From Malaya genurostris (taxonomy: Eukaryota; Arthropoda; Insecta; Diptera; Culicidae): a DNA stretch of 64,000 nucleotides. A program made the position numbers and the translations under genes. The stretch is taken from assembly GCF_030247185.1 (NCBI RefSeq), contig NC_080572.1:85820435-85884434 (forward strand). Reading direction: 5' to 3'. Positions 34,888-47,250 of the stretch are shown here, piece after piece (position 1 is the first letter of the stretch; every line of letters begins with the position of its first letter). The notes beneath the pieces are model-generated. The model saw nothing but the letters and a program-made list of their open reading frames with translations. It was not told where the DNA came from and searched no databases.

Positions 34888-35772
34888 GTTAGTGATAGTT
34901 CAAATGCTTCGCCCATGATGCTAGCGTGCAAATTATTTTCAGTGTAACAATATTGCAGATCGAGATCATCCTGGTTTGCAAAAAATAAAAAGGTTCACTC
35001 ATTTCTGTATTTGAATTTCCATTATATTTCCAGGATAAATTATTGCTCCGTTCCATTTTTTCTTATTGTCAGAAAACGATAAATCCAAAGATAAACTCAA
35101 GATTACGAAGTATCATAGAAGCCTATGAAGCATTTTGGGTCACGGTTCGTGAACCGATGAACAGTTTCAGAATATCTGTTGATTGACCCCTCAGTCTGTA
35201 AGGTTCAATGATAATGCTGGTATCCATGATAACCTATTTATTATTGTTAGTTTCAGTCTTTTGAAGCAAAACAACAAGCGTCTGATTACTAGATGCGTCG
35301 TAACTATGACAATGATTGTATCAAGTTACAGTATGAACGATATTAAGCAATTTTGCTTCATATCCTGTGATTCTTACAATAAGAAAGTAAAAACTACTTA
35401 GAACTATTGCCTAGAATTTATTTCGTTTATTTCCTCATCTCATGACGCTTCATAGTCAGTTGAGGCAAGAGATCATTATGTGCTGAATGAAACATATGTT
35501 TGCTTCTTTTCTAACTTGTATTGTTTCCATGGCATTTTGTCGGAACTAGTAGACGCTGGACTAGACAACGCTTAATAATTAAATTACATTATTATTGAAC
35601 CAACTGGTTCACGATTACTGACCCAGCATTTTTCAATGAATCGTATGAGACATTGTAATCTTGAGTTTATCTTTGCCAAGTCGACCATTTAAACTAAAAT
35701 AAACGTTCAGCGTCCTGTTATGGGAGGAAAGCTTTAAATATGAGGTAATCTTTGCTCAGCGTGTACATATTG
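34888..35772. other. Spacer without recognised features
   Basis: AT-rich sequence between the mariner remnant and the hAT-like cluster; no gene, domain or clear repeat recognised. Confidence 0.4.
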
Positions 35773-35780
35773 AACAGTGC

Positions 35781-36988
35781 CAGAGATGTCAGATATTCTC
35801 ATGGAAAATCAATATTACCCTGCACAAAATGAAATTTCTGCTATGAAGTAATGCCAAAAGATATCCCAACATATTAGATATTCTTACTAGCCGCTACCAA
35901 ATTTTGGGTCATAATCTACCCAAAAGCAACTAAAGTACATCTCCCCAATTTTAGGTAATGAGTGATGACCTCAAAATTTAGGCAAATGTAAGTTTACCCA
36001 AAAAGTTTATGCCATAACAAAGCACGCTACCCTTTTTTTACGATCAAGTCAAAGTTGGAGTAGATTACGACCTAATTTTGGGTAGCTTATAGAAGAGCTC
36101 CGAGTTTTTCGAAAAATTCAAGCGTTTACCGCGTTAAATATTGCAAATGAATTTTAAAATATTGAGAGAAGAGGTCATTGCACATATTCAACAGTTTCTG
36201 TCTGGAGAGAAAGTATTGTCGGATTGATGAGTAGTTTTGATTTTTTGACAATATTTTCGTCAATCCAATGAAGTTTCCATTACACGATTAAAAATATTGT
36301 CAATACTCCTTGTATTGACAATAATATTGTCTCGTGTAAGGACCGCTAATGAGTGATTTCTCCTCAAAAAATAGGTAAAAATTATTTTTAGTGTGGTTAT
36401 AAAATTGCATTATTCTCATTCCTTATCTAGTTTGATTGAAAATGTTGATTTCATAAGTTGACATGGATTGTCAACGCCTAATATGCAACCTCAAGTCAAG
36501 TCATAATGGTCTCAATCTGACAAAGTTTCATAATGCTATGACTTCCTTCAGTATCAGTTCAAATTAGTTTTCAGTGTTGACCGTCAAATATTTATACAAA
36601 GATTTCCACTATAATTTGTGATTTGTCCAGCGGACTAACTGTAACTGTGGTCAGCATCATTCTGCAAAACCCAAAACAATGAATGGCTAGCAAAAAACGG
36701 ATATTACAAACAACTTGTTTATTCAGTACCCTTTACCGCACTTCCCCACAAATTATCGATCAGAATATCATCACTACGATAAGGAAACTAAGATTTTATT
36801 CGATTTGAAATGCTCGAATATTTGTTCACCATACTCTGAGCGCTCTGATTGCCCACCAAATACCCCAGATGTTGGCTACGATAGCACTTGCTTGAGTGCC
36901 CTTACTTGCTACCGGGCTGATTAATTCTGAATGCGCATGTAAAATTCTGTAAAATATTCCAAATAAATCTGTATAAATGGCATCTCTG
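35781..36988. mobile_element. hAT-like non-autonomous element, 1208 bp
   Basis: Ends CAGAGATGTCAG at 35781 and GGCATCTCTG at 36988, with a perfect 8-bp target duplication AACAGTGC at 35773-35780 and 36989-36996. Inside are another inverted repeat (CTACCAAATTTTGGGTCATA near 35891 and the reverse near 36066-36092), ATATTGTC/GACAATAT motifs, and a 69-codon open frame at 36715-36924 of unknown origin. No transposase is recognised. Confidence 0.82.
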
Positions 36989-37007
36989 AACAGTGCTTTG
37001 TGGATTC

Positions 37008-37682
37008 CAGAGATGCCAGGTCTTCAGATTTGTCTGGAAGTCTGCAGATTTCTTATGCAGCCGCAGAGATGCCATTTATACAGATTTATCTGTATTATAC
37101 AGATTTCCACATGCGCATACAGATTGAATATTGAGTACCGAATTTATACAGATTTCCTAAACCTAATACAGATTTTGGCAAATTTCACACAAAGTATGAG
37201 AGAAAAAAAAACTTTTTCGTCTGAACTATTTATTAGTATTTGATAGCAGTGACGAGATAAAAGTTTATTAATCGATTGACAAATCACAAATTAAAATGGA
37301 AATATTTTCCGAAAATATTTGATGATCAACCAAGTGGTAAACATTGAAAAACATTTGTATTATAATGAAACTTTATTGTCAGACTGAGAGTTGTATGAGA
37401 GATTCGTCATCATTTTATAGTAGAAATTTCATTTGATTAGGGAATACAGATAAATACAGATTTTTTATACAAAGCAATACAGATTTTCTATGAAAATATA
37501 TGGCATCTCTGTGCAGCACTTTATATAAGACTATTTTGTTGCACTTTTCTGTAGTCTTTTTAAACCCGAGTTATTCGAAGACTCAATACAGAAATGAGAG
37601 CCCGCAGACATTTTTTCGGATTCACAGATGTTTGCAAACCTGCCTGAAGATATTGAATATTTTTCCATCACTGGCATCTCTG
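37008..37682. mobile_element. hAT-like MITE (outer) of the CAGAGATG family
   Basis: Ends CAGAGATGCCAGGT and CTGGCATCTCTG, flanked by GTGGATTC and GTGGTTTC (7 of 8 match). The inside, away from the nested copy, shares the TCTGCAGATTT motif with 14673-14988. Confidence 0.7.
37064..37511. mobile_element. hAT-like MITE nested in the previous one
   Basis: Ends CAGAGATGCCATTTATACAG and TATGGCATCTCTG, flanked by TGCAGCCG and TGCAGCAC (6 of 8 match). Rich in ATACAGATTT motifs. Confidence 0.65.
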
Positions 37683-37871
37683 GTGGTTTCTGCTGTTCAT
37701 GATTACCGAACGTAAAAATTGCCTCATGGGCGTATGTTGTTATCAATTTCCGGTACTTATTGCATTGTTTTGTGTTTCGCGGATTTTATTGTGGTCCGAG
37801 TTTTTCGGAATTGTTATTTAACCAAAAATATTTACATTTGAAAGAGTACTAGCAGCGTTGTTCAAGCTAAA

Positions 37872-39265
37872 ATGGACTCAAACGGCTTTGTGCTTAGCGA
37901 AGCACTTAATATAAGGTATGCTGATGCTGCATTATTGAAATCTGAAGTATCTTGTATAAATATATCGTTCTGTTCTACAGAGACTTACTTGGTGAAAATG
38001 GAGCACAATTTCAGATCAGTACAAAATATAATGAACATGGTGAGGAATTTTTCATGGAAGATGACTATGGGAGTGCAGATGAGGACGAGGATGCTCACCG
38101 GAATATAATGAATCCATGGGATAAAAGTTTCGATGAACTGAGAGCCCAAATGTTTATGATTTCCGACTATATATTTAAGCGTACTACAAAACAAGGAGTT
38201 GGCGATGAATTAGTACCTGACCGGGCGCGGGTCACGGTAGATTACAATGCGTACTTTGAAGGAGAAGCATATGCGTTCGATTCGACGTCTATGCGTGGAG
38301 AGTACAAAAAGTTTACCATCGGAGCAGCTGAAGTATTAGGCGGATTGGAGGATGCTGTAAAATCCATGAAACCCAGTGAAGAAGCACAGTTTGTTATTGG
38401 ATATCAAGTTCTGTTTGGAGAACTCGGTTGCAAACCGAGAATCAAACCAAAGGCAGACGCATTATTTATTATTAAGCTTGTTGGTTTTACTGATCCTGGG
38501 GACGCTGAGGCTCTGGATAAGCTTACACCCGAAGAACAGATGTCATATGCCGTTGTTAAGCAAAAAGTAGTAGATACTAGAAACCATGCTAAGGATTATT
38601 TCAAAAGAAATCTGGTGTCAAATGCGATTAATGATTATCATAAAGCAGTTAGTTATCTCGAACGATGTACTGTCAAGGATGAATCGGAACAAAAGGAGCA
38701 AATCGAAACATTGATTCAGCTTTACACGAGCCTGGCTGTATGTTACAACAAAAAGGACAATCCTCGGCGTGCATGCTCAATGATAAATGAAATTCGTCGT
38801 CTTGGTAGTATAGATCAATTGTCCCGCGCTTTATTTCATGAGGGCCGAGCTCTTATGAACCTCGGCGAATATGATCGAGCTAAAAGCAGTCTATTGAAAG
38901 CCCAACGGCTTGAGCCCAACAACAACGACATCAGCAAAGAGCTCAAAACATTAAATGAACGTTGGGAAAAACATCGACAAGATGAGAAATCAATTTGTGC
39001 GCGTGCATTCGGGCTAAAAGAGCGTAAAGATGAAAAATGTTCCGAAGAGCAAATTCGCTTTACGGAAACAATGAGGAAAACACTACAAGCATTCGTCGAT
39101 GATGAGAAGAGTAAACAGTTAACATTACCGGAAGGACTTAGCGGCAAAGAAATGGATACTGTGCAAGATCTGGCAGATGATTTTCAATTGAAATTGAACC
39201 TTTATAAGGATAACAGCAAGGACTTTTACAGACTGGAGAAAAAAAACATTAAAAATGACGAATAA
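37872..39265 (+). CDS. shu: FKBP6/shutdown-like co-chaperone, 2 exons
   Basis: FKBP-TPR protein; in Drosophila shutdown, like vertebrate FKBP6, acts with Hsp90 in piRNA biogenesis in the germ line. Exon 37872-37915 and exon 37981-39265 join in phase (AG + A, Arg15) to 442 residues. Domains: acidic N-terminal region with a DEDEDA tract near residues 45-55 and NPWDKSFDELRAQM; an FKBP-like domain at about 75-180 (ARVTVDYNAYFEGEAYAFDS... ADALFIIKLVGF); three TPR-like helix pairs at about 210-335 (YFKRNLVSNAINDYHKAVSYL, LYTSLAVCYNKKDNPRRACS, LFHEGRALMNLGEYDRAKSS); and a helical C-terminal tail. The usual aromatic and Asp residues of an active FKBP pocket are not clearly conserved, as is known for this subgroup. 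ATG 37872 sits in AAAATGG. Confidence 0.85.
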
Positions 39266-39404
39266 TTAAATTTTAAGTTTTTAAATATGTATAAAGTGGA
39301 TAATACATGTTAAAAAAGTCCTCTGAGGTCAATCCATTCCTATGGCAGAGTTTTAAAAATATAATATAATTGACATAAAAACGAAGTTTCTTAACGGTGA
39401 CTTA

Positions 39405-40280
39405 ATGACACTACTGTATTTGATTAATATTAAGACTATTGAACCGAATAAAATTTGTAAGAATAGCTTTTCAACGAAGATTTCGCATTATAAAGAAATC
39501 CAACTTCTCGCTTTTTTCCGTTCGAAGCGCGATCTGATTTTCAGTCTCAGCATAGTGAGATTTGTACACGATGGCATAAATAAAATAAACCTAGATTCCC
39601 CAGTGTAATAATACTGTAGTTGAGCAACCCGTGACACCAAAAGCGACAGAGAAAATTCATGTACAAAGTTGCCTGAGCATTTTACACAACCACAGTAGCA
39701 TAAATCAAATAAACATAGATTTCCCACTGTACGGTGACACTAACAGCACCTCTAGTGAGAAACGGGTGTACTTTTTTCCATTAGCTACTGTCATAAATAA
39801 GATAAACCTAAATTCCCCAGTGTAATAGTACTGTAGTTGAGCAACCTGTAACACCAAAAGCGCAGTCTGGTCTAGAATGGGTGCGTAAATGCTCCTAAAA
39901 TGCATGTACAAAGTTGCCTGCGCATTTAACACAACCACAGTAGCTAATGGAGAAAAGTACAACCGTTTCTCACTAGAAGCGCTGATGGTGTCTCCGTACA
40001 ATGGGAAATCTAAGTTTTTTTGATTTATGCTACTGTGGTTGTGTTAAATGCGCAGGCAACTTTATGCATACATTTTAGGAGCATTTACGCACCCATTCTC
40101 CACCAGACGGCGCTTTTGGCGTCACAAGTTGCTCACCTAAATTACTATTACACTGGGAAAACTATGTTTATTTGATTTATGACAGTAGCTAATGGAAAAA
40201 AGTACACCGTTTCTCACTATAAGCGCTGTTAGTGTCTCCGTACAATGAGTGATCTATGTTTATTTGATTTATGACGATGG
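39405..40280. repeat. Cluster of palindromic MITE units
   Basis: At least five copies, in both orientations, of a short module with ATAAATCAAATAAACATAG, CCCAGTGTA and TGTCTCCGTACAATG motifs. The best pair forms 127-bp inverted arms, 39818-39944 (CAGTGTAATAGTACTG inward to CACAACCACAGTAGC) and 40029-40155, around an 84-bp centre. Looks like one family repeatedly inserted at the same place. No coding capacity. Confidence 0.75.
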
Positions 40281-40816
40281 CTAGTGCTTTTGATTAGTAT
40301 TTATTATTGCTGAAACTTTCGAGATTGTTGTCCAATAAGCGCCCCGCTATTATGAACTAACCGATTCAAACTGAATGAATCAGTTCGAATTCGTCTCAGA
40401 AATTATCTTAATGAAAACAAATGTTATAATAAAAACTGTTTGAATATCAAGAGACAGGCATTATCACACCACTAGGTGGATTAAAAACTTAATTTTTTAA
40501 TTCAATTTGAGATTGTGGTTTCTATCGTAGCCTGAACTCCCTCTGTTGGGTAGTTTTACTGAAAGAACGAATGAAAGGTGACATCTTAAAAATTTACACG
40601 AAAGTTAAAAAGCTCAACCGTTGGGCATTTCCACTCTGTGTAGTAACGTAATAATCAAAAGAGAAAGTCTAGAGAACGTAAACAACGAGAAACTGTCAAG
40701 AACACTTTGACAGATTGGACTTTTTCTTATGTTTGATGCTCTCTTTATGTTTATCCGGCTTTTTCGAGGTATCTGTTTGTAAATTAATCATTCATAATTG
40801 TTAAAAATTCAACGAA

Positions 40817-42982
40817 ATGAGCAATAGCAAAAGAAAGGGATTTGATAAAGGTAAGTTATCGTGCTAATCGGAGAAATAAGTACACGATTTATTGAAACGG
40901 TACTGAAAATAAGCGGAAAGTTTCGAATAGGCCCCTAATCAATACTATCATTGTAGTTCCCGATCAAATCTGTCAATATGGAACGGACTGTTATCGCAAA
41001 AATCCAAACCATTTCAAGGAATTTTCTCACCCACATTGTAAGTCGGCTAAAACGTCTTAATAGATTGTATTTGATTTCGTTTCGTTATTTCAGTAGAATC
41101 AATAGTTAGTGATGCTCCATCTAAGGATAGTTATAAAATTCCTGATCATCTCTCTATGAGTAGAGAGGTTGTTGGAGAGCAATTGAAGATTGTAGCACAA
41201 ATTTATCCAGAACTTTTGAATAACATCCAACCATCAACGAAGGTATTGAAAAATTCGGCAATTCACGATGAACAGCTTTCATCCTGTAGTACTCCGAAAC
41301 CTTCTTTGGCTAATGAAAAAAACGTCAACATTGATACTTCACGGCCAAATGCCGTTACGGATCTTTTTGCTGAACGTCGTGCTAAAATGTCCAAACAGTA
41401 TGCAGAAAATAAATTATCTGAAGTGAAGCAAACACCTAGCACTGCTCATGCAGGTTCAAACGATCCTTCAAAACCAGTAGGAATATCGTTGAAAAAAGTG
41501 ATACCACGTAATATAAACGATTATTATCCGGTAGTGGCACCTCGTGGACAAATGGCGAAAAAATTGGAATCTGCTGCTCCATACAACTTTTTTCTTACAA
41601 CAATCACCGATGCCAAGGTAACTCACCGGGAACCACTATCGATAACGTTTCAGGAATTACTCGACAACAGCTTGGGAGACTTAGAATCATCTGTACAAAT
41701 GAATTTTATGGTAGATATTGGATGGCTTTTAGGGCACTACTTCTTCGCTGGCTACGAGGATCGCCCACTGTTAATTTTGTACGGAGATGAAACACCGGAA
41801 TTGAAAACGGTATCATCCAAGAAACCGAATGTAACAGCTGTGAAAGTGCACATTGCAACGCCTTTTGGAGTACATCACACCAAAATGGGGCTGTACGCAT
41901 ACACGGATGGTTCCATGAGGATTGTCGTTTCAACTGCTAATTTGTACGAAGACGATTGGCACAATCGAACGCAGGGACTTTGGGTGAGTCCAAAGCTACC
42001 ACCGGTTCCTGAGGATGCTGACACCGGATTTGGAGAAAGTGGTACAGGATTCAGAGGATGCTTGATTTCGTATTTGAATGCCTACAAAATATCTCAACTG
42101 CAGCCATGGGTTGCAAGAGTGCAAAAAACTGATTTTTCAGTAGTTAAGTATGGATAGAATCATTTTTGAATTTACTAAAATATGTGATTACAAATTTTTA
42201 CAGTGTGTTCTTGGTGGCATCGGTTCCTGGTGGTCATCTGAATACTCCGAAGGGTCCACTTTGGGGACATCCCCGAATGGGGTATCTACTTGGGCAACAT
42301 TCTGCCCCAATTGATGATACATGTCCGCTTGTGGCACAAAGTTCCAGCATCGGTAGTTTAGGACCGAATCCTCAGTCTTGGGTTTTGTCAGAGCTCATGG
42401 CAAGTTTTAGGAGAGATTCTGTCCCAATTGGTTTACGAAGAATACCCGCTTTCAAGATGATTTTTCCAAGCTTCAGTAATGTTAGGAATAGTCACGATAA
42501 TCTACTAGGGGGAGGATGCCTGCCTTATATGAAGGCCACTAACGACAAACAGTTGTGGCTCAAGGATCATCTTCATCAGTGGATAAGTGAGTCCAGAAAC
42601 CGAACGAAGGCGGTGCCTCACATCAAAACGTATTGTCGGTGGTCGCACCGTGGTCTCTATTGGTTCCTGTTGACGTCTGCGAATCTGTCCAAAGCGGCAT
42701 GGGGAGTTTACAACAAATCTGCCAAATTTGAGGCTCCATTGAGAATAAACAGTTATGAGGCGGGAGTTTTGTTCCTGCCAAAATTTGTGGTAAGCATATT
42801 AATTTTTTTTTGCAAAGACGAAATTTGCATATTTCCTAAATTTCTAGATAGGTGATAACTTTTTTCCAATGGATTCTAAAGCGGACCTGCAGCATGCTCC
42901 GTTTCCGATGCCGTATGATGTTCCCATCATTCCTTATGCTCCAGAAGATAGTCCATTTTTTATGGATTATTTAAGACAATAA
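40817..42982 (+). CDS. Tdp1: Tyrosyl-DNA phosphodiesterase 1 with PBZ finger, 5 exons
   Basis: Removes topoisomerase I peptides and other adducts from DNA 3' ends during strand-break repair. Exons 40817-40850, 40957-41037, 41094-42147, 42204-42789 and 42848-42982 join in phase to 629 residues. The two catalytic HKD modules are present: HHTKMGLYAY with following STANL near residue 300, and PHIKTYCRWS with TSANLSKAAWG near 528. Exon 2 codes for C-x5-C-x6-H-x5-H (C17, C23, H30, H36, starting CQYGTDC), the spacing of poly(ADP-ribose)-binding PBZ fingers. Residues about 50-165 are a poorly conserved linker. The C terminus (PMPYDVPIIPYAPEDSPFF) matches the family. Introns of 106, 56, 56 and 58 bp. 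AATAAA follows at 43014-43019. Confidence 0.94.
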
Positions 42983-43019
42983 TTATAGGTCCAGTTTAGG
43001 AGTTATTCTGCAAAATAAA

Positions 43020-45100
43020 ATAAAATGTTTTTGTTTTGTAGCCTGGTTTCTTTATTTACTACTTTCGAACAAACTTCAGGCTCTTCGTCCTTGCGCATGA
43101 CATCAATAATGTTTGTTTCTATCGCTACGTTGTACACTTGTTGATTTGAACATGTTGTTATCGTGAGCTATAGCTATATATACTATGTCGTGTATTGAGA
43201 AGGATGGAGAGAAAATTTAAGGACATGCGCTTCCTGATTGTGCATCCTTGTTTGCTCTTCATTATGTCGGAAGCTGTCAGTTGATCAGATCGTAAAAATG
43301 TGTTTTTGTGTAATAAGTTGTGAAATTCAAGGTAATGTAACGATAGTGTGTTTATATCTTATATGTCGATATTGACATACATTGAATGAAAATATTAGTG
43401 TTGTTATACAATTATGAAGTATAACCAAGAATTTGTATGCACGCGAGCTGTCTTCTGAAAAAATAGGCAGCAGTAGTAAACAGATATTAACTTCGGTTGT
43501 CATAATTGTGGTTTGACTTTATGTTCTTCATGATATGAAGAATATTATTAGAATCGCAATCGGAATGATCGAATCTAGGAAATGACTTTCTAAGTGTTGT
43601 AGATACTTTTACGAAATAAAGGTATAAGAGAATACGACTATTTTTGGAATCGAACACACATACTCAAAACTTGGTGTGCAATTAGTTTGGATTTTTGCGA
43701 AGTGCACCAATGTCAAAATCCCCTTCTTTTAATGAGTACACAATGCAAAAAAAATCTTCAAGTAGATGTTTGTCAATTTTTGATCCCATCAACCTTTAGT
43801 ACGAAACTCGGAGACAAAAGCTTGCTTGTTGTTTGATATAGCTCAACGAAATTTTTCAATGACAAAATTTCTGCCTTGAATGCCTGACCTATTGCCAGAC
43901 CCTGTCAGCTTGGAGCGAAATCAATCTTCAGTTCAGCAACGCCATCGCACGGCATCACATCCAACATATGTCAATTGTATGGATGCGCAGCCCTGCTATT
44001 TTAGCGCGCACGAATTTGACATTTCCCTCCCATACTTCTATGTAGGAGATTCGATGCGACCTCGCCTGAGGGTGCCATGCTCACAAAAAAGGATGTTGCC
44101 AATGATTTGTTCGGGAAATGTGAGAACTGAATATCTTGTCTTTGGATGAACATACGTTTCAAAGTAACTCGTATTGAATTTTTTATCTTACTCTCACGAA
44201 TGAACAGAAATTCATCCTTGATAGTTTAGCGGTACTGTTTACAAACAAGCTTGAACAAAAATCGATAAACACATTTCAAACATTCATCTTTACACTTTGC
44301 AACTAGTCACTCTTATTTTAAAAATCTTAAAAAAAATCGTATCAAATCGTGAGCAAATGTTTTAATACTCTATTTAGGCGATATGGACCGTAAATGCTCT
44401 CATCCAATTTGTCAACTAACAAAAAAATCTCTGTTTACAAACAGTACTGCTGAACTGTCAAAATGTGTTCATCGGATTGAGGTTAGCAGTGACGGTAAAA
44501 AACCTAATGGTTTTGAGGCCATGCACTCCAATACTTTCTAAATCACCCACCGCTTGATAAATCCTGATGTGTTCCTTTCTTCTTCCGCATATCGGACAGT
44601 TTTCATTGAGTTGTCGTCCGGGAAAGACATAACAAAACTTTCTAATATTATTTCTGCGTTGGTATCATTTAGTCTCAACGTTTGAATAATAAAATGTCCG
44701 TTGAAATATATTAATCTGTTTCAGAAGTTCACTCGAACTTCACTTACTAAGGTAAGCATTTGAAGATAATTTCTTGTTTTGTTTCTTCACCAAAAATATT
44801 AGAAATCATAGAAATTCTAATAAAATGTTTGAGACTTCTTTATTTCGCGTTCATGATATCTCACGGAATTTATATAAAATATTCCTTTAAATACATACAC
44901 ATTGATCAAGGGGTTACACTAAATTTGTGCTTAATGCGTTTCTTTTCGTTACCCCTCTTCAACTATTCAAGTGAATTAAAAATGATTATTTTAAACAAAC
45001 GACCTTATAGTTAAAATTTTTAAAGTGATTATGTACATATTTCCATACTTATGTTCAGAAAACACCCCCCGACAAAAAATTTATAGGTACGCATTCAGTA
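43020..45100. other. Spacer with one MITE-like hairpin
   Basis: AT-rich, no gene recognised. About 44217-44458 has imperfect inverted arms: TTGATAGTTTAGCGGTACTG at the left against the reverse of CAGTACTGCTGAACTGTCAA at the right (about 24 of 29 positions). Small open frames (43880-44149, 44760-45014) lack domains. Confidence 0.45.
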
Positions 45101-45107
45101 AAGACGT

Positions 45108-45744
45108 TGCACCACAGACTAACAGACATGACAGTATGAGTAATTTTTTTTTTATATCGTTTATTTATACCCGGCTTTAACCAAGTTGCGGTCGTTCGCC
45201 GGAAATGAGTAAATTCTTATAAAAATAATTTTTCGTGATGCACTAGTTCCACCTATATTGTACTGCGCGAACTATTTACTATCGGCACACCCTTTGTGTT
45301 ACGTATTTATTTTTCTCAACGTTGTTCATCTAGACTATTTTTGATTGTGTTGGTAATTTTCACCCGAAATTAAGTGGTGGCAGACCAGAAGAAAGTAAAT
45401 ATTGTAACAAAACGCGTTCGATTTTGTATTGCGTTGAAAGATGAGAAGTAGGCACAATTCTGTATATAGTTTTGGCAATATGTATTAAATCTGTATCCTG
45501 CATTAAATTCGCATGGACGTATACAAATCAATACACTACAGGTAATTCTGTATGAATGGCAACTCTGTTGGTAAATGAAAAAAATAAACACAGTCTAGAT
45601 GACAGACAGGATATTTTTGATAGGGTAACCTGGCGCCATCATGCCATATGCGAGTACTGTCCCAACTAAAGGAATATTCGAAATGACGGTTAAAATGATT
45701 GAAGAATCTAATTTGAGTGTCCTGTCTGTTAGTCTGTGGTTGCA
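45108..45744. mobile_element. DNA element with CACAGACTAACAGACA ends
   Basis: Left terminus TGCACCACAGACTAACAGAC at 45108 and right terminus (reverse) TGCAACCACAGACTAACAGA at 45744, about 26 bp with few differences; a 3-bp CGT duplication is possible. The inside (45200-45541) is the repeat also seen at 2895-3412, and 45148-45205 holds the motif TTTATACCCGGCTTTAACC, repeated near 46183. Confidence 0.65.
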
Positions 45745-45934
45745 CGTCGGTGCAAAACGAAAAGTATTTTGCAAATAGTATAAGCTTTACACGCTTTTTG
45801 AACATAACTCATGGTTTGAGTTGCGATTACTCAAATTCATAAACTGGAACAATATGTCAAAATTTGAGTATGGATTTGAGTAAAATAAACTCGTTGCCAT
45901 GAGTTCTCTCGCATTTATTCATACATTACTATCT

Positions 45935-46110
45935 GTGTTTCAAATATAGAAAAAATAGAACGGCAATGTATACCAGTTTTAAATTTGACAATAGAACTGG
46001 TCGTATAAATAAAACTAAAACGGATTGCTGAGGATACGTTTGTTTCAGTTTCATTTACATTATAGACCACCCATATGAATCTTGCAGCTGCTGAATTTGC
46101 TCTTAGGTTG
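45935..46110 (-). repeat. R1 repeat, copy 4 (empty-site reference)
   Basis: Inverted R1 copy ending CAGCTGCTGAATTTGCTCT, with CATTATAGACCACCC intact. It shows the unoccupied form of both the mariner target (TA at ATTATAGA) and the 652-bp MITE target (GCTGCTGAATTTG) seen filled at 20.4-22.5 kb. Confidence 0.75.
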
Positions 46111-46500
46111 TAACATTTGTCAGGTGCGATGGTTCAGGAGGTACTGCATGTGCCAGAATCGTTATTGTTATTAATATTTCTTTATTTATACCCGGATTTA
46201 ACCTAGTTGCGTCTACTGTCTACTAGTTTGATGTACATAACAACATGTGAATAACAACAAGTTTTCGAGTTTTAAAAATAATTTAAATTTTCTTGACCAG
46301 AGAACGGAGCAATGAGTTCAAATAGTTACCATTATGAAGCATCTGTTTTAGTTCCCCGAGTGGTAGAATGATGCCTTTCTCATATTCTCATCTGAAGTAA
46401 AATTCTTTAAACAAAATTTTTTTGACATTTGAATAAAAGCCATAACTTATCCGGACCGGAAAGATTTGAATAGATCTTAATAGTCTGGAAAGTGTCGGGT

Positions 46501-47250
46501 GCTTCGCATTGCGCGATTATTTTCTGATGAAATTCTCGAGTGAAAAAATGAATAATCTTCGAAGAAACGTGGCACCACTTGCAAGTAAAAATATTGAATA
46601 AATATAGTGACATGTTTCGCTTTATAAAAAGCGACTTTATCAGATCACATTATAAGGGAAAAACACCCAACACGGCTCAAAGAGTCCTCGAGACAAAACG
46701 GAGGACAAATTCAATAGATCAAAGTAAGTTTATTTTTTGAACAATACCGTATATGCATCATTAAATATTGAAAATTTTTGTATATTTATTTTTATTTTCA
46801 TATTTCCAGCTCGACTCAAGGTGGCCGCATCCGGAAACGCCGCTTTTTATTATGCTACATGTTTTAAGGTAGAGGCTTGAAGCACTACTGGCAACAAATT
46901 TATAAGCCTCCTTTAAGTGTTAATAAAATGAATTTTTGATCCTGAATGGTGTGTTTATAATGTTTAGAAATTACAAACAAAATTAATTGACTAAATTTTT
47001 AATTACTGATGATTTGGTAATTTGTTTTTTTCATTTTTTCGTTTTATTGGATTGCCGAATATTCAGCGAACGTTTCACTGAGCAAACAGTAAATCTTATG
47101 CTGGCGATTTCGGCAATATTTGACGTTTGTCAAATTTGAGGGTGCCGAGACGCTCAGTTATTTTATTTTTGCCGAGATGATTGCTGATTACTCGGCTGTG
47201 CGAATCTCGGCATTTTTTTGCCGAGACTCAGCTAAAAAATTTAAGTGTGT
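46501..47250 (-). mobile_element. Truncated copy of the minigene-carrying DNA element
   Basis: Reverse complement of 47722-48471 over 750 bp with one difference that I can find (near 46879). Its inner terminus reads TTTAAGTGTG, the family end, near 47249; the outer 300 bp of the element are missing at 46500. With the full copy it makes a 750-bp-arm inverted repeat around a 471-bp centre (47251-47721), in which no gene is recognised. Confidence 0.88.
46612..46880 (+). CDS. Possible 60-residue spliced minigene inside the element
   Basis: ATG 46612 opens exon 46612-46723; GTAAGT follows, and after an 86-bp intron ending TTTCCAG exon 46810-46880 closes in phase with TGA, giving a basic 60-residue protein (MFRFIKSDFIRSHYKG... 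ending FKVEA). An AATAAA lies at about 46923. The layout (leader, ATG, intron, stop, poly(A) signal) looks like a whole small gene captured by a non-autonomous transposon. I do not recognise the protein; the basic, Phe/Ile-rich start could be a mitochondrial leader. The same reading is present in mirror image at 48360-48092, where the stop is lost. It could be chance, but the exact splice signals and phase argue for a real origin. Confidence 0.45.

Noticed and set aside
36715..36924. 69-codon Cys-containing frame inside a hAT-like element
   Set aside because: Considered as a secreted peptide, but no signal peptide is evident and it sits in a non-autonomous transposon; kept only as a note in that feature.
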